A DNA stretch of 10,987 nucleotides from Nitrospira sp. (GTDB taxonomy: Bacteria > Nitrospirota > Nitrospiria > Nitrospirales > Nitrospiraceae). The stretch is from contig JABMDH010000022.1 of assembly GCA_015904075.1 (NCBI GenBank), positions 1 to 10,987 on the forward strand, written 5' to 3'. Made by a program: the position numbers and the translations under genes. Within the stretch, counting starts at the first letter, position 1, and each line of letters begins with the position of its first letter. Below the pieces are notes generated by a model that searched no databases, had not been told where the DNA came from, and saw nothing but the letters and a program-made list of their open reading frames with translations. Shown one piece after another: positions 1 through 6,759 of the stretch.

Positions 1-480
1 CTGTGTATCTTGAACGCACTTGCCGGCAAGCCGCTGCCGCTCTATGGAGACGGCTTGCAAGTTCGTGACTGGCTGTACGTCAAAGACCATTGCCGCGCCA
101 TCCGCCTGGTGCTTCAGGCTGGGCTGACGGGTGAAACCTACAATGTGGGTGGCTGGAGCGAAAAGACGAACCTGGAGGTTGTTCATACGCTCTGCGATAT
201 CCTGGATGAACTTGCTCCGCCGGCTGCGGGCCATCTGCCATTTTCCACGTACCGCTCCCTGATCACCTTTGTGACGGATCGTCCGGGGCATGATCGGCGA
301 TATGCCATCGATGCCCGCAAGATTGAGCGTGAACTGAGGTGGAAACCCGAAGAGACTTTTGAAAGCGGCATTCGTAAGACGGTGAAGTGGTATCTCGATA
401 ACCAGAACTGGGTGGCCAATGTAAGAAGCGGTGTGTATCGGGAGTGGATGAAGAAGCAGTACGGCTCTGGAGTGCTGTGA
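1..480 (+). CDS. rfbB: dTDP-glucose 4,6-dehydratase, C-terminal part (runs off left edge)
   Basis: C-terminal 159 residues of an extended short-chain dehydrogenase/reductase that converts dTDP-glucose to dTDP-4-keto-6-deoxyglucose, the second step of dTDP-L-rhamnose synthesis in the cytoplasm. The frame is open from base 1 and the protein enters at the segment [15 protein letters not shown], followed by [15 protein letters not shown] and ETYNVGG, which are hallmarks of RmlB. The tail also has [12 protein letters not shown] and [18 protein letters not shown], typical of the family C-terminus. The NAD-binding Rossmann fold and the catalytic Tyr-x-x-x-Lys lie outside the window. The family is about 350 residues, so roughly the last 45% is present. 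The TGA stop overlaps the GTG of rfbD by 4 bp. No truncation or frame error is seen in the visible part. Confidence 0.95.
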   Translation: MCILNALAGKPLPLYGDGLQVRDWLYVKDHCRAIRLVLQAGLTGETYNVGGWSEKTNLEVVHTLCDILDELAPPAAGHLPFSTYRSLITFVTDRPGHDRRYAIDARKIERELRWKPEETFESGIRKTVKWYLDNQNWVANVRSGVYREWMKKQYGSGVL

Positions 481-1373
481 AGATACTCTTAACCGGTAAA
501 GATGGTCAGGTCGGGTTTGAGTTGCAGCGCGCGCTGACCCCGCTCGGGGAGGTGCTTGCGGTGGGTCAACCTGAGTGTGATCTGGCCGATGCGCACGCCA
601 TTCGGCGTCTTGTGCGGTCATTCACTCCGAACATTATCGTCAATCCTGCGGCGTATACTGCGGTGGATAAAGCGGAAACTGAGTCTGAGTTGGCGCATGC
701 CGTCAATACGATTGCTCCGGGAGTGCTTGGAGAGGAAGCGGCAAAACTGGGCGCCTGGGTGGTGCATTTCTCCACAGACTATGTGTTTGATGGGATAAAA
801 GCCGGGGTGTACACAGAGAACGATGCGACGAATCCGCAAAACGTTTATGGGCGGACCAAACGGGATGGCGAAATTGCACTTCAGCAAAGCGGGGCGCAGC
901 ATCTCATCTTTCGGACAAGCTGGGTCGTGGGCGCCCATGGGAGAAATTTTACCAAAACCATCCTGCGATTGGCCGAAGAGCGTGACCACCTGACAGTCGT
1001 GGCGGATCAATATGGCGCGCCGACATCTGCGGCTTTACTGGCGGATGTCACGGCCCACCTGATTCGCCAGAAGCAGCGTGAGGGGGAAGATGAGTTTCCC
1101 TTCGGGCTGTATCATCTTGTAGCCGGCGGTGAGACCAATTGGTGTGATTATGCACGGTTTATCGTGTCGGAATCCATTATGCTGGGCAAGTTGCTCAAGA
1201 TATTGCCGGAGGCGATTAGTGCAATCCTTACGTCCGAATATCCGACTGCCGCCAAGCGGCCCACCAATTCACGGTTGGATACCGACAAGTTTTCCCGGAC
1301 ATTCCACCTGGTATTGCCGCATTGGCAAATCGGTGTCAGGCACATTCTGCAACAAATTCTGAGGGAGTCATGA
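477..1373 (+). CDS. rfbD: dTDP-4-dehydrorhamnose reductase
   Basis: RmlD-type SDR of 298 residues, the last enzyme of dTDP-L-rhamnose synthesis: it reduces dTDP-4-keto-L-rhamnose with NAD(P)H. The N-terminus [20 protein letters not shown] holds the nucleotide-binding glycine motif. [12 protein letters not shown], the segment STDYVFDG, the catalytic pair Y124/K128 in YGRTK, RTSWVVG and [11 protein letters not shown] follow in family order. I chose GTG at 477 because it overlaps the rfbB stop (GTGA), has a GGAG 4 nt upstream, and places the usual MKILLTG start at residue 1; a GTG at 444 would add 11 non-homologous residues inside rfbB. The stop overlaps the rfbA ATG by 4 bp. All expected motifs are intact. 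Confidence 0.95.
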   Translation: MKILLTGKDGQVGFELQRALTPLGEVLAVGQPECDLADAHAIRRLVRSFTPNIIVNPAAYTAVDKAETESELAHAVNTIAPGVLGEEAAKLGAWVVHFSTDYVFDGIKAGVYTENDATNPQNVYGRTKRDGEIALQQSGAQHLIFRTSWVVGAHGRNFTKTILRLAEERDHLTVVADQYGAPTSAALLADVTAHLIRQKQREGEDEFPFGLYHLVAGGETNWCDYARFIVSESIMLGKLLKILPEAISAILTSEYPTAAKRPTNSRLDTDKFSRTFHLVLPHWQIGVRHILQQILRES

Positions 1374-2282
1374 GTAGTCGTAAGGGCATCATCCTCGCCG
1401 GGGGATCCGGTAGTCGCTTGCACCCGGCCACGCTGGCAATCAGCAAACAGCTGTTGCCGGTGTTCGATAAGCCGATGATCTATTATCCTCTCAGTACGCT
1501 CATGCTGGCGGGTATACGCGAGATTCTGATCATTTCCACGCCACAGGACACACCCCATTTCCACGCCACAGGACACACCCCGGTTTGAGCAACTCCTTGG
1601 TACGGGCGAACAATGGGGATTGGATCTGCGGTATGCCGTACAACCATCGCCCGACGGTCTGGCACAAGCGTTTATCATCGGGGAGTCATTTCTCGGCAAC
1701 CATTCATCAGCCCTGGTGCTCGGCGACAATATTTTCTATGGACACGAATTCCAAAGCCTGCTGGACAGTGCAATGAGCCGCACCGAGGGAGCCAGTATCT
1801 TTGCCTATCATGTGAAAGATCCGGATCGATATGGCGTCGCTGAGTTCGATGCAAGCGGTAAGGTGTTGTCGCTGGAAGAAAAACCCAAGCGGCCGAAGTC
1901 CAACTACGCGGTGACGGGTCTGTACTTTTATGACAAGCATGTTTCCGAACTTGCCCAAAGCCTGAAGCCGTCGGCTCGAGGCGAACTCGAAATCACCGAT
2001 TTGAACCGCCTCTATCTGGAGCGAGGGGCACTCAAGGTGGAAATCATGGGGCGCGGGTATGCCTGGCTGGATACCGGAACACATGAATCACTGCTCGATG
2101 CCAGCCAGTTCATTGCCACTCTTGAGAATCGCCAAGGGCTCAAAGTGGCCTGCCCGGAGGAGATTGCCTATCGGCAGCGGTGGATTGATGCAGGCCAACT
2201 GACAAGACTCGCGCAGCCGCTGATGAAAAATGGGTATGGGCAGTATTTGCTGCGCATACTCGATGAGCGGGTATTTCGATGA
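1370..2282 (+). pseudogene. rfbA: Glucose-1-phosphate thymidylyltransferase, frame broken by a 25-bp tandem duplication
   Basis: RmlA makes dTDP-glucose from dTTP and glucose-1-phosphate, the committed step of the dTDP-rhamnose pathway. The first frame (1370-1588) gives 72 residues: the nucleotide-binding [16 protein letters not shown], then [20 protein letters not shown] and ISTPQDTP, then ten out-of-frame residues and TGA at 1586. The rest lies in another frame, open from 1530 to 2282: [54 protein letters not shown] and [16 protein letters not shown]. The break coincides with a perfect 25-bp duplication (25 is not a multiple of 3). Deleting one copy restores [15 protein letters not shown] and a 295-residue protein, normal for the family, with no other defect. 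The start ATG overlaps the rfbD stop; the end overlaps the rfbC start. As written, neither fragment should be active: the downstream part lacks the nucleotide-binding loop. It may be functional in life if the duplication is an error or variable between cells. Confidence 0.93.
1531..1581 (+). repeat. Perfect 25-bp tandem duplication inside rfbA
   Basis: Bases 1532-1556 are repeated exactly at 1557-1581. The base before each copy (1531 and 1556) is also C, so the 25-bp periodicity covers 51 bases. Each copy encodes ISTPQDTP when read in the correct frame. The unit is rich in CCAC and ACAC motifs, a composition prone to replication slippage. It shifts the rfbA frame by one base. There are only two copies and no spacer, so it is not a CRISPR or a satellite array. 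Confidence 0.97.
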
Positions 2283-2824
2283 AGTCAATCCCGTGTGCCA
2301 TCCCTGGCGTGATGTTGCTTGAACCCAAGGTATTCGGAGACGACCGGGGGCTCTTCTTTGAGAGCTTCAACCAGGCACGATTTGAAGCAGCCATCGGCAG
2401 GTCCGTGACGTTCGTGCAAGACAACCACTCATGCTCGATTCAACATGTTTTGCGCGGGTTGCATTACCAAATCCGGCAACCACAGGGGAAACTGATTCGT
2501 GTCGTGCGGGGTGAAGTGTTCGATGTGGCGGTGGATATCCGGCGATCCTCGCCGACATTCGGGCAGTGGGTTGGGCAGATACTCTCGGCACAGAACAAGC
2601 GCCAACTCTGGATCCCGGAAGGATTTGCGCATGGCTTTGTGGTGTTGTCGGACACAGCCGAGTGTCTCTATAAGACCACCGACTACTATATGCCAGAGTA
2701 CGAACGGTGCATTGTATGGAACGATCCGGCAATCGGCATCTCGTGGCCTATTGAGTGTGCGCCGGTTCTATCCGCCAAAGACCGGCACGGTACATCGCTG
2801 GCTGAAGCAGAACATTTCGCATGA
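2279..2824 (+). CDS. rfbC: dTDP-4-dehydrorhamnose 3,5-epimerase
   Basis: RmlC cupin-fold epimerase of 181 residues, the normal family length. It inverts C3 and C5 of dTDP-4-keto-6-deoxyglucose ahead of RfbD. Visible family landmarks are the N-terminal [20 protein letters not shown], the segment VLRGLHYQ with the catalytic base expected at H62, [18 protein letters not shown], the segment [10 protein letters not shown], and [13 protein letters not shown] followed by WNDP. The ATG overlaps the rfbA stop as ATGA, and only a weak purine stretch (GAGCGG, about 10 nt upstream) could serve as ribosome binding site, so translation probably depends on coupling to rfbA. If rfbA really stops at 1588, about 690 nt of untranslated message would separate the terminating ribosome from this start and expression might fall. 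Confidence 0.95.
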   Translation: MKSIPCAIPGVMLLEPKVFGDDRGLFFESFNQARFEAAIGRSVTFVQDNHSCSIQHVLRGLHYQIRQPQGKLIRVVRGEVFDVAVDIRRSSPTFGQWVGQILSAQNKRQLWIPEGFAHGFVVLSDTAECLYKTTDYYMPEYERCIVWNDPAIGISWPIECAPVLSAKDRHGTSLAEAEHFA

Positions 2825-2876
2825 GCGGTGTATGCCACGGCTATAGTGAACAGTGTCGAAAGTTCTCCTGGCTAAA

Positions 2877-2911
2877 TTGTCTTTCGTAACGTCCTGTGGA
2901 GTGGGTATGAT
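2877..2911 (+). promoter_or_regulatory. Weak candidate promoter upstream of the HAD phosphatase
   Basis: The 132-bp gap after rfbC contains TATGAT at 2906-2911, a fair -10 box. Upstream there is TTTCGT (2882-2887, spacer 18) or TTGTCT (2877-2882, spacer 23, too long), neither a good -35. A 6-bp inverted repeat (CGAAAG 2857-2862 / CTTTCG 2881-2886) overlaps it. The break in the otherwise overlapping gene series makes a new transcription start plausible here, but the sequence support is thin. Confidence 0.25.
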
Positions 2912-2956
2912 GGCTTCCGACCGACGGGTGTCATCGTCTTTTTGAGGAACGTATCG

Positions 2957-3538
2957 ATGAAAGCAAAAACTCAACAAACTGTGGCCAAACGGCGTTCCGT
3001 GCGGGATCGGTTGCGTGAGATTCGATTGTTTGCCACGGATGTAGACGGCGTACTGACCGATGCCGGCATGTATTATTCTGAGTCGGGGGATGAGTGGAAG
3101 AAATTCAATACGCGTGATGGCATGGGTATCAAACTGTTGCAAAGAGCCGGGCTTGTGACGGCAATCGTGACGCAGGAACGCACCAGATTAGTGGCGCGGC
3201 GCGGCGAAAAACTGGCGATTCCAGAGGTGCATCAAGGAGTCATGGACAAACTGTCGTTGATTCGCGAGATGGCGACACGGCATGGCTTGACGTTACAGCA
3301 AGTCGCCTATATTGGCGATGACGTGAACGACCTTGAAGCACTACGGGCGGTCGGATTTTCCGCGGCCCCTGCTGATGGCATGCCGGTGGTGTGCGATGCG
3401 GTGGATTATGTCTGCCATAAGAACGGCGGCGAAGGAGCAGTGCGGGAATTGGCGGAGATGATTTTGAATGTCCAAAGACCGAACGTCGCCAGTCACTGGT
3501 CAACAGTTAAGGGCTCCCGTTCAGAGAAGCGTTCATAG
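2957..3538 (+). CDS. HAD-family (C0, KdsC-like) sugar-acid phosphatase, probably for a nonulosonate 9-phosphate
   Basis: A 193-residue capless HAD phosphatase of the KdsC/CMP-sialate-phosphatase type. Motif I is DVDGVLTD (nucleophile D28, acid/base D30), motif II is T72, the motif III lysine is K98 in DKLS, and motif IV is IGDDVND (D121, D122, D125). DEWKKFNTRDGMGIKLL and KNGGEGAVRE are family-typical; such enzymes are usually tetramers that remove phosphate from 2-keto-3-deoxy sugar acids. Position 74 is Glu and position 85 is Lys within TQERTRLVARRGEKL. From memory, an equally spaced Glu/Lys pair marks the Bacteroides KDN-9-phosphate phosphatase, whereas KdsC proper has a different motif, so KDN or sialate-like phosphate is a likelier substrate than KDO-8-phosphate. 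Q73 replaces the usual Gly. I chose ATG 2957 because GAGGA lies 8 nt upstream; a TTG at 2942 would add five residues. manC follows 22 bp later. Confidence 0.85.
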   Translation: MKAKTQQTVAKRRSVRDRLREIRLFATDVDGVLTDAGMYYSESGDEWKKFNTRDGMGIKLLQRAGLVTAIVTQERTRLVARRGEKLAIPEVHQGVMDKLSLIREMATRHGLTLQQVAYIGDDVNDLEALRAVGFSAAPADGMPVVCDAVDYVCHKNGGEGAVRELAEMILNVQRPNVASHWSTVKGSRSEKRS

Positions 3539-3560
3539 AGCGGGGTAGGAGACTCACGGT

Positions 3561-5039
3561 ATGCCTTTTCGTAGACCTCGAACAGCGAACCGCGATCTGG
3601 TATTCCCTCTCTATCCAGTGATTATGGCAGGAGGGAGCGGGACGAGGTTTTGGCCGCTGAGCCGGCACCTGTTTCCGAAGCAGCTTCTGCGTATCGGCGG
3701 GGAGCAGACATTAATTCAGCAGACCATGCAGCGGGTTTCAGGTTGCGCAAAGCCGGTCCGGGTCTTGATTTCGACCAATGCGGCGCAAGCGGAGTTGATC
3801 AAAGGACAACTGGCCGATTGGAAGGATGATCTCAAGGACAATTATGTCTTGGAGCCGGAAGGCCGCAACACGGCGCCTGCCATTGCACTGGCGGCGATCG
3901 AAATTCTTGCGCGCGACCCGGACGCCCTTATGCTGATCGTGCCTGCCGACCATGTGGTGACCGGACAGCGTGATTTTGAGGCGGCGGTTAAACTCGCGTC
4001 GCAATTGGCAGCGGATGGATATCTGGTCACGTTCGGAGTCGAGCCGATCCGGCCGGAAACTGGGTACGGCTATATCAAGCCGAATAGCAAAGTCGTGTTA
4101 GGAAAACAAGGCAGGTTGCGCGGTTACCGAGTTCAGAAGTTTGTGGAAAAGCCGAATGCCGCCAAGGCGGCACAGTATCTTCGGGCAGGAAACTACTTTT
4201 GGAACAGCGGTATGTTCGTCTGGCGCGCCGCGACGATTCTGGAAGAGCTGCGCCGGTATCAGCCTGCGGTTGCCAAGACGATGGATCGCATCGCGACACT
4301 GAAGTCCGCCGGCGCACCGCAGCAGGCCCTTGATGATGCCTATCGCGCGGTCCCCTCAGTCTCGATCGATAATGGCGTGATGGAACAATCGTCGAAATCG
4401 GCTGTCGTGCCGGTGTCGTTCAAGTGGTCCGATGTCGGGAGTTGGGGGAGCTTGGATGAAGTGGCGGCGAAGAGTAAGGCCGGCAATGTGATGACCGGGC
4501 GAGTGGTCGATATCGAGAGCATCGACTCGATCGTCTATGCCGACCGGCGGGTGGTGGCTACGATCGGTTTGCGTGATATGGTGGTGGTGGACACTCCGGA
4601 CGCTACCCTCGTGTGTCCAAAGTCGCGCGCTCAGGATGTGAAAAAAGTCGTCGACATTCTCAAACAGCAGCAGGCGCCCGAGCATCTGGAGCATCTCACG
4701 GTTTATCGGCCTTGGGGGTCGTATACCGTGTTGGAGGAAGGTCCTGGATTCAAGGTGAAACGAGTCACCGTCAATCCGGGTGGGCGGCTCTCACTCCAAT
4801 TGCATCACAAACGCAGCGAGCATTGGGTGGTCATTGCGGGTATTGCGCGTGTGACCAGAGGCGAAGAGGTCTTCGATTTGCAGATTGGCCAGAGTACGGC
4901 TATACCGGTCGACACGACGCATCGTTTGGAAAATCCAGGCCGTGATCTGTTGCACATTATCGAGGTGCAGAATGGGCCGTATTTGGGCGAGGATGACATC
5001 GTCAGGTTTAAAGATGACTATGGCAGGACAAGAAGCTAA
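3561..5039 (+). CDS. manC: Mannose-1-phosphate guanylyltransferase / mannose-6-phosphate isomerase (bifunctional)
   Basis: A 492-residue type II enzyme (ManC/AlgA/XanB class; usually 470-480 residues) that makes mannose-6-phosphate from fructose-6-phosphate and GDP-mannose from mannose-1-phosphate. The N-terminal nucleotidyltransferase domain has VIMAGGSGTRFWPLSR (about 20-35), PKQLL (39-43), EPEGRNTAPAIALAA, LIVPADHVV, FVEKPN, NYFWNSGMF and FKWSDVGSWGSLDEV. The C-terminal cupin isomerase domain begins near residue 378 with YRPWGSY and contains the metal-binding and catalytic segment QLHHKRSEHW (413-422), then VTRGEE and IPVDTTHRLENPG. An extra basic stretch of about 17 residues precedes the first domain. 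ATG 3561 has TAGGAGA ending 8 nt upstream. The phosphomannomutase that links the two reactions follows 61 bp downstream. Confidence 0.95.
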   Translation: MPFRRPRTANRDLVFPLYPVIMAGGSGTRFWPLSRHLFPKQLLRIGGEQTLIQQTMQRVSGCAKPVRVLISTNAAQAELIKGQLADWKDDLKDNYVLEPEGRNTAPAIALAAIEILARDPDALMLIVPADHVVTGQRDFEAAVKLASQLAADGYLVTFGVEPIRPETGYGYIKPNSKVVLGKQGRLRGYRVQKFVEKPNAAKAAQYLRAGNYFWNSGMFVWRAATILEELRRYQPAVAKTMDRIATLKSAGAPQQALDDAYRAVPSVSIDNGVMEQSSKSAVVPVSFKWSDVGSWGSLDEVAAKSKAGNVMTGRVVDIESIDSIVYADRRVVATIGLRDMVVVDTPDATLVCPKSRAQDVKKVVDILKQQQAPEHLEHLTVYRPWGSYTVLEEGPGFKVKRVTVNPGGRLSLQLHHKRSEHWVVIAGIARVTRGEEVFDLQIGQSTAIPVDTTHRLENPGRDLLHIIEVQNGPYLGEDDIVRFKDDYGRTRS

Positions 5040-5100
5040 GTAGCAGAAGCCATTATATCGTTCACGTGTATCGTCTAAAATTTCACACATAACGAGGCCT

Positions 5101-6501
5101 ATGGGACTTTTTCGGGAATATGACTTGCGCGGAATCGTCGGCAGTGAGTTGACGGTGGAGATGGCTGAACGTGTGGGGCGGGCCTACGCAACGTATGTCT
5201 CCGGGCGCGGGGTGACGACGATCAGTCTTGGCCGTGACGGCCGGCTCAGTTCTCCGGGCCTGCATCAGTCGCTTCTAAAAGGGCTGCTTGATGGCGGACT
5301 TGACGTGATCGACATTGGGGTCTGTTCTTCGCCGCTGGTATATTTTTCGTTGTTTACCTTGCCGGTCGGCGGCGGCATCATGATCACCGGCAGTCACAAT
5401 GCGGCCGAGTACAATGGGTTTAAGATTTGTGTAGGCAAAGAAGCAATTCACGGCGAAGCCATTCAGGAACTTCGCAGGGTGATGGAAAAAGGTGTGTTTG
5501 TATCGGGGGCCGGTCGTCTGTCCGAGTATGCGATCATCCCGGAGTACCTTGCCTACATCAAGAAAAGTTTTGCAGGAGTGAACGCTCAGCGGTTGCATGT
5601 CGTGATTGATTGTGGAAACGGCGCGGCATCGCTTGTGGCTCAGCAAGCACTGGAGTTGTTGGGCTGCAAGGTCACGGGGTTGTATTGCGATCTTGATGGA
5701 CGGTTCCCGAACCACCATCCGGACCCAACGGTCCTCGACAATCTTTCCGACCTCATGCAGGCAGTGAAGGATCAGAAGGCGGATGTCGGCATCGGGTACG
5801 ACGGCGATGCGGACCGAATTGGTGCCGTGGACGAACAGGGCAATGTGCTCTGGGGGGACCGTCTGCTGGTCGTCTATGCACGAGATATCTTGGCGGTGAA
5901 GCCCGGCGGCGCGATCATTTCAGAAGTGAAAGCGTCGCAGAGTCTCTATGACGATATTGCCGCCAAGGGTGGGCGCCCGATTATGTGGAAAACAGGCCAT
6001 TCGCTGATCAAGGCGAAGATGAAAGAGGAGTCTGCTGTACTCGCGGGTGAAATGTCCGGCCATATGTTTTTTGCCGATCGGTACTTCGGGTATGACGATG
6101 CCGTGTATGCCTCTTGTCGGCTTGTCGAGATCTTGGCGAAGGAGACACGGCCGCTTTCGGCGTTGGTTGCCGACTTGCCCAAGACGGTCGTGACTCCGGA
6201 GATTCGCGTTGATTTGCCAGATGTCGTCAAGTTCGAGGTGGTTCGATCGATTCAAGCAAAGTTTTCGGATTATCTGAAGACGAAACAAAGCCTCGGGGCT
6301 GCCAATCTGATACTCAGAGACCTCATCACCATCGATGGTGTCCGTGCCATATTTGACGGCGGGTGGGGGCTTATCAGAGCCTCTAACACACAGCCTGCGC
6401 TGGTCTTGCGATTTGAAGCCATATCCTCCGAGCGCATGCAGGCGATCCGTTCCCTGATTGATCAGGAACTGTCTCATGCGAGACGAGCGCTTGGCTACTA
6501 G
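5101..6501 (+). CDS. manB: Phosphomannomutase / phosphoglucomutase
   Basis: A 466-residue alpha-D-phosphohexomutase of the AlgC/ManB type, interconverting hexose-6-phosphate and hexose-1-phosphate. It can supply mannose-1-phosphate to ManC and perhaps glucose-1-phosphate to RfbA. All four active-site loops are visible in order: the phosphoserine loop TGSHN (S98), the magnesium loop GYDGDADR (D234, D236, D238), the sugar-selecting loop GEMSGH (E317, S319), and the phosphate-binding loop RASNTQP (R426-P432). The N-terminus FREYDLRGIVG is typical. Length matches AlgC-class enzymes, which use both mannose and glucose phosphates; dual specificity is an inference. ATG 5101 has a GAGG only about 3 nt upstream, a short spacing, but no alternative start fits the FREYDLRG motif better. 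It follows manC by 61 bp and is probably co-transcribed. Confidence 0.93.
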   Translation: MGLFREYDLRGIVGSELTVEMAERVGRAYATYVSGRGVTTISLGRDGRLSSPGLHQSLLKGLLDGGLDVIDIGVCSSPLVYFSLFTLPVGGGIMITGSHNAAEYNGFKICVGKEAIHGEAIQELRRVMEKGVFVSGAGRLSEYAIIPEYLAYIKKSFAGVNAQRLHVVIDCGNGAASLVAQQALELLGCKVTGLYCDLDGRFPNHHPDPTVLDNLSDLMQAVKDQKADVGIGYDGDADRIGAVDEQGNVLWGDRLLVVYARDILAVKPGGAIISEVKASQSLYDDIAAKGGRPIMWKTGHSLIKAKMKEESAVLAGEMSGHMFFADRYFGYDDAVYASCRLVEILAKETRPLSALVADLPKTVVTPEIRVDLPDVVKFEVVRSIQAKFSDYLKTKQSLGAANLILRDLITIDGVRAIFDGGWGLIRASNTQPALVLRFEAISSERMQAIRSLIDQELSHARRALGY

Positions 6502-6618
6502 CCATTGTCCTCTCTCCATAGGGTGTGGTCTCCATGCGCTGGCACTACGTGGCTGCCTGAGGCCTGCTGTCCTTGTCTCTGCCTGTTCAGGCTGCCAATG
6601 ACGCTGCTGTTTCGACGC

Positions 6619-6664
6619 ATCCGTTTCGGATCGGGGAACGTCTCACATACGACGTTCCGCCGAT
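6619..6664 (+). repeat. Strong inverted repeat (hairpin) after manB with an overlapping smaller hairpin
   Basis: GGAACGTC at 6635-6642 is perfectly complementary to GACGTTCC at 6651-6658 across an 8-nt loop. Allowing one bulged G (6659), pairing continues with ATCGG (6630-6634) against CCGAT (6660-6664), giving 13 pairs. A second stem, ATCCG (6619-6623) with CGGAT (6627-6631), shares bases 6630-6631, so the two cannot both form in full. No run of T follows directly; the nearest is TTTT about 10 nt on, so a standard intrinsic terminator is not clear. It sits in the 258-bp gap between manB and fbp, where I find no convincing gene. It could end the manB transcript, stabilise its 3' end, or bind a protein as DNA. 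Confidence 0.75.
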
Positions 6665-6720
6665 TGGTTGATGAGTTTTCTGGGGGCGGGCTTGTGAAAT
6701 AAGCGCATAATCGTGGATTG

Positions 6721-6749
6721 TTGTTCAGGCAAGACAAACCCGCTATACT
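6721..6749 (+). promoter_or_regulatory. Candidate promoter for fbp, giving a nearly leaderless mRNA
   Basis: TTGTTC at 6721-6726 and TATACT at 6744-6749 are separated by exactly 17 bp and resemble a sigma-70 promoter (TTG core conserved; 5 of 6 matches at -10). The expected start point is near 6756, only about 4 nt before the ATG at 6760. No Shine-Dalgarno sequence precedes that ATG, which agrees with leaderless translation. Confidence 0.5.
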
Positions 6750-6759
6750 GTTGTTTATC

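Noticed and set aside
444..476. Upstream GTG start for rfbD
   Set aside because: It would add 11 residues not seen in the family and overlap rfbB by 37 bp; GTG 477 gives the canonical MKILLTG start with a GTGA overlap.
1531..1581. CRISPR or microsatellite array
   Set aside because: There are only two adjacent copies without spacers, inside a conserved coding sequence.
1148..1729. 193-codon open frame on the - strand opposite the end of rfbD and the start of rfbA
   Set aside because: It lies antisense to two clearly recognisable enzymes, has a low-complexity Arg/Ser/Cys-rich translation and no family motif.
1620..2282. Downstream rfbA fragment as an independent gene starting at TTG 1620
   Set aside because: It would lack the nucleotide-binding GGSGSR loop, has no properly spaced ribosome binding site, and its frame is continuous with the second copy of the duplication; it is the broken remainder of rfbA.
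5920..6519. 199-codon open frame on the - strand opposite manB
   Set aside because: It is antisense to well-conserved mutase active-site loops and its translation shows no recognisable domain.
6505..6702. 65-codon + strand frame in the manB-fbp gap
   Set aside because: No ATG start, no ribosome binding site, Cys/Trp-rich random-looking translation, and it contains the hairpin at 6630-6664.
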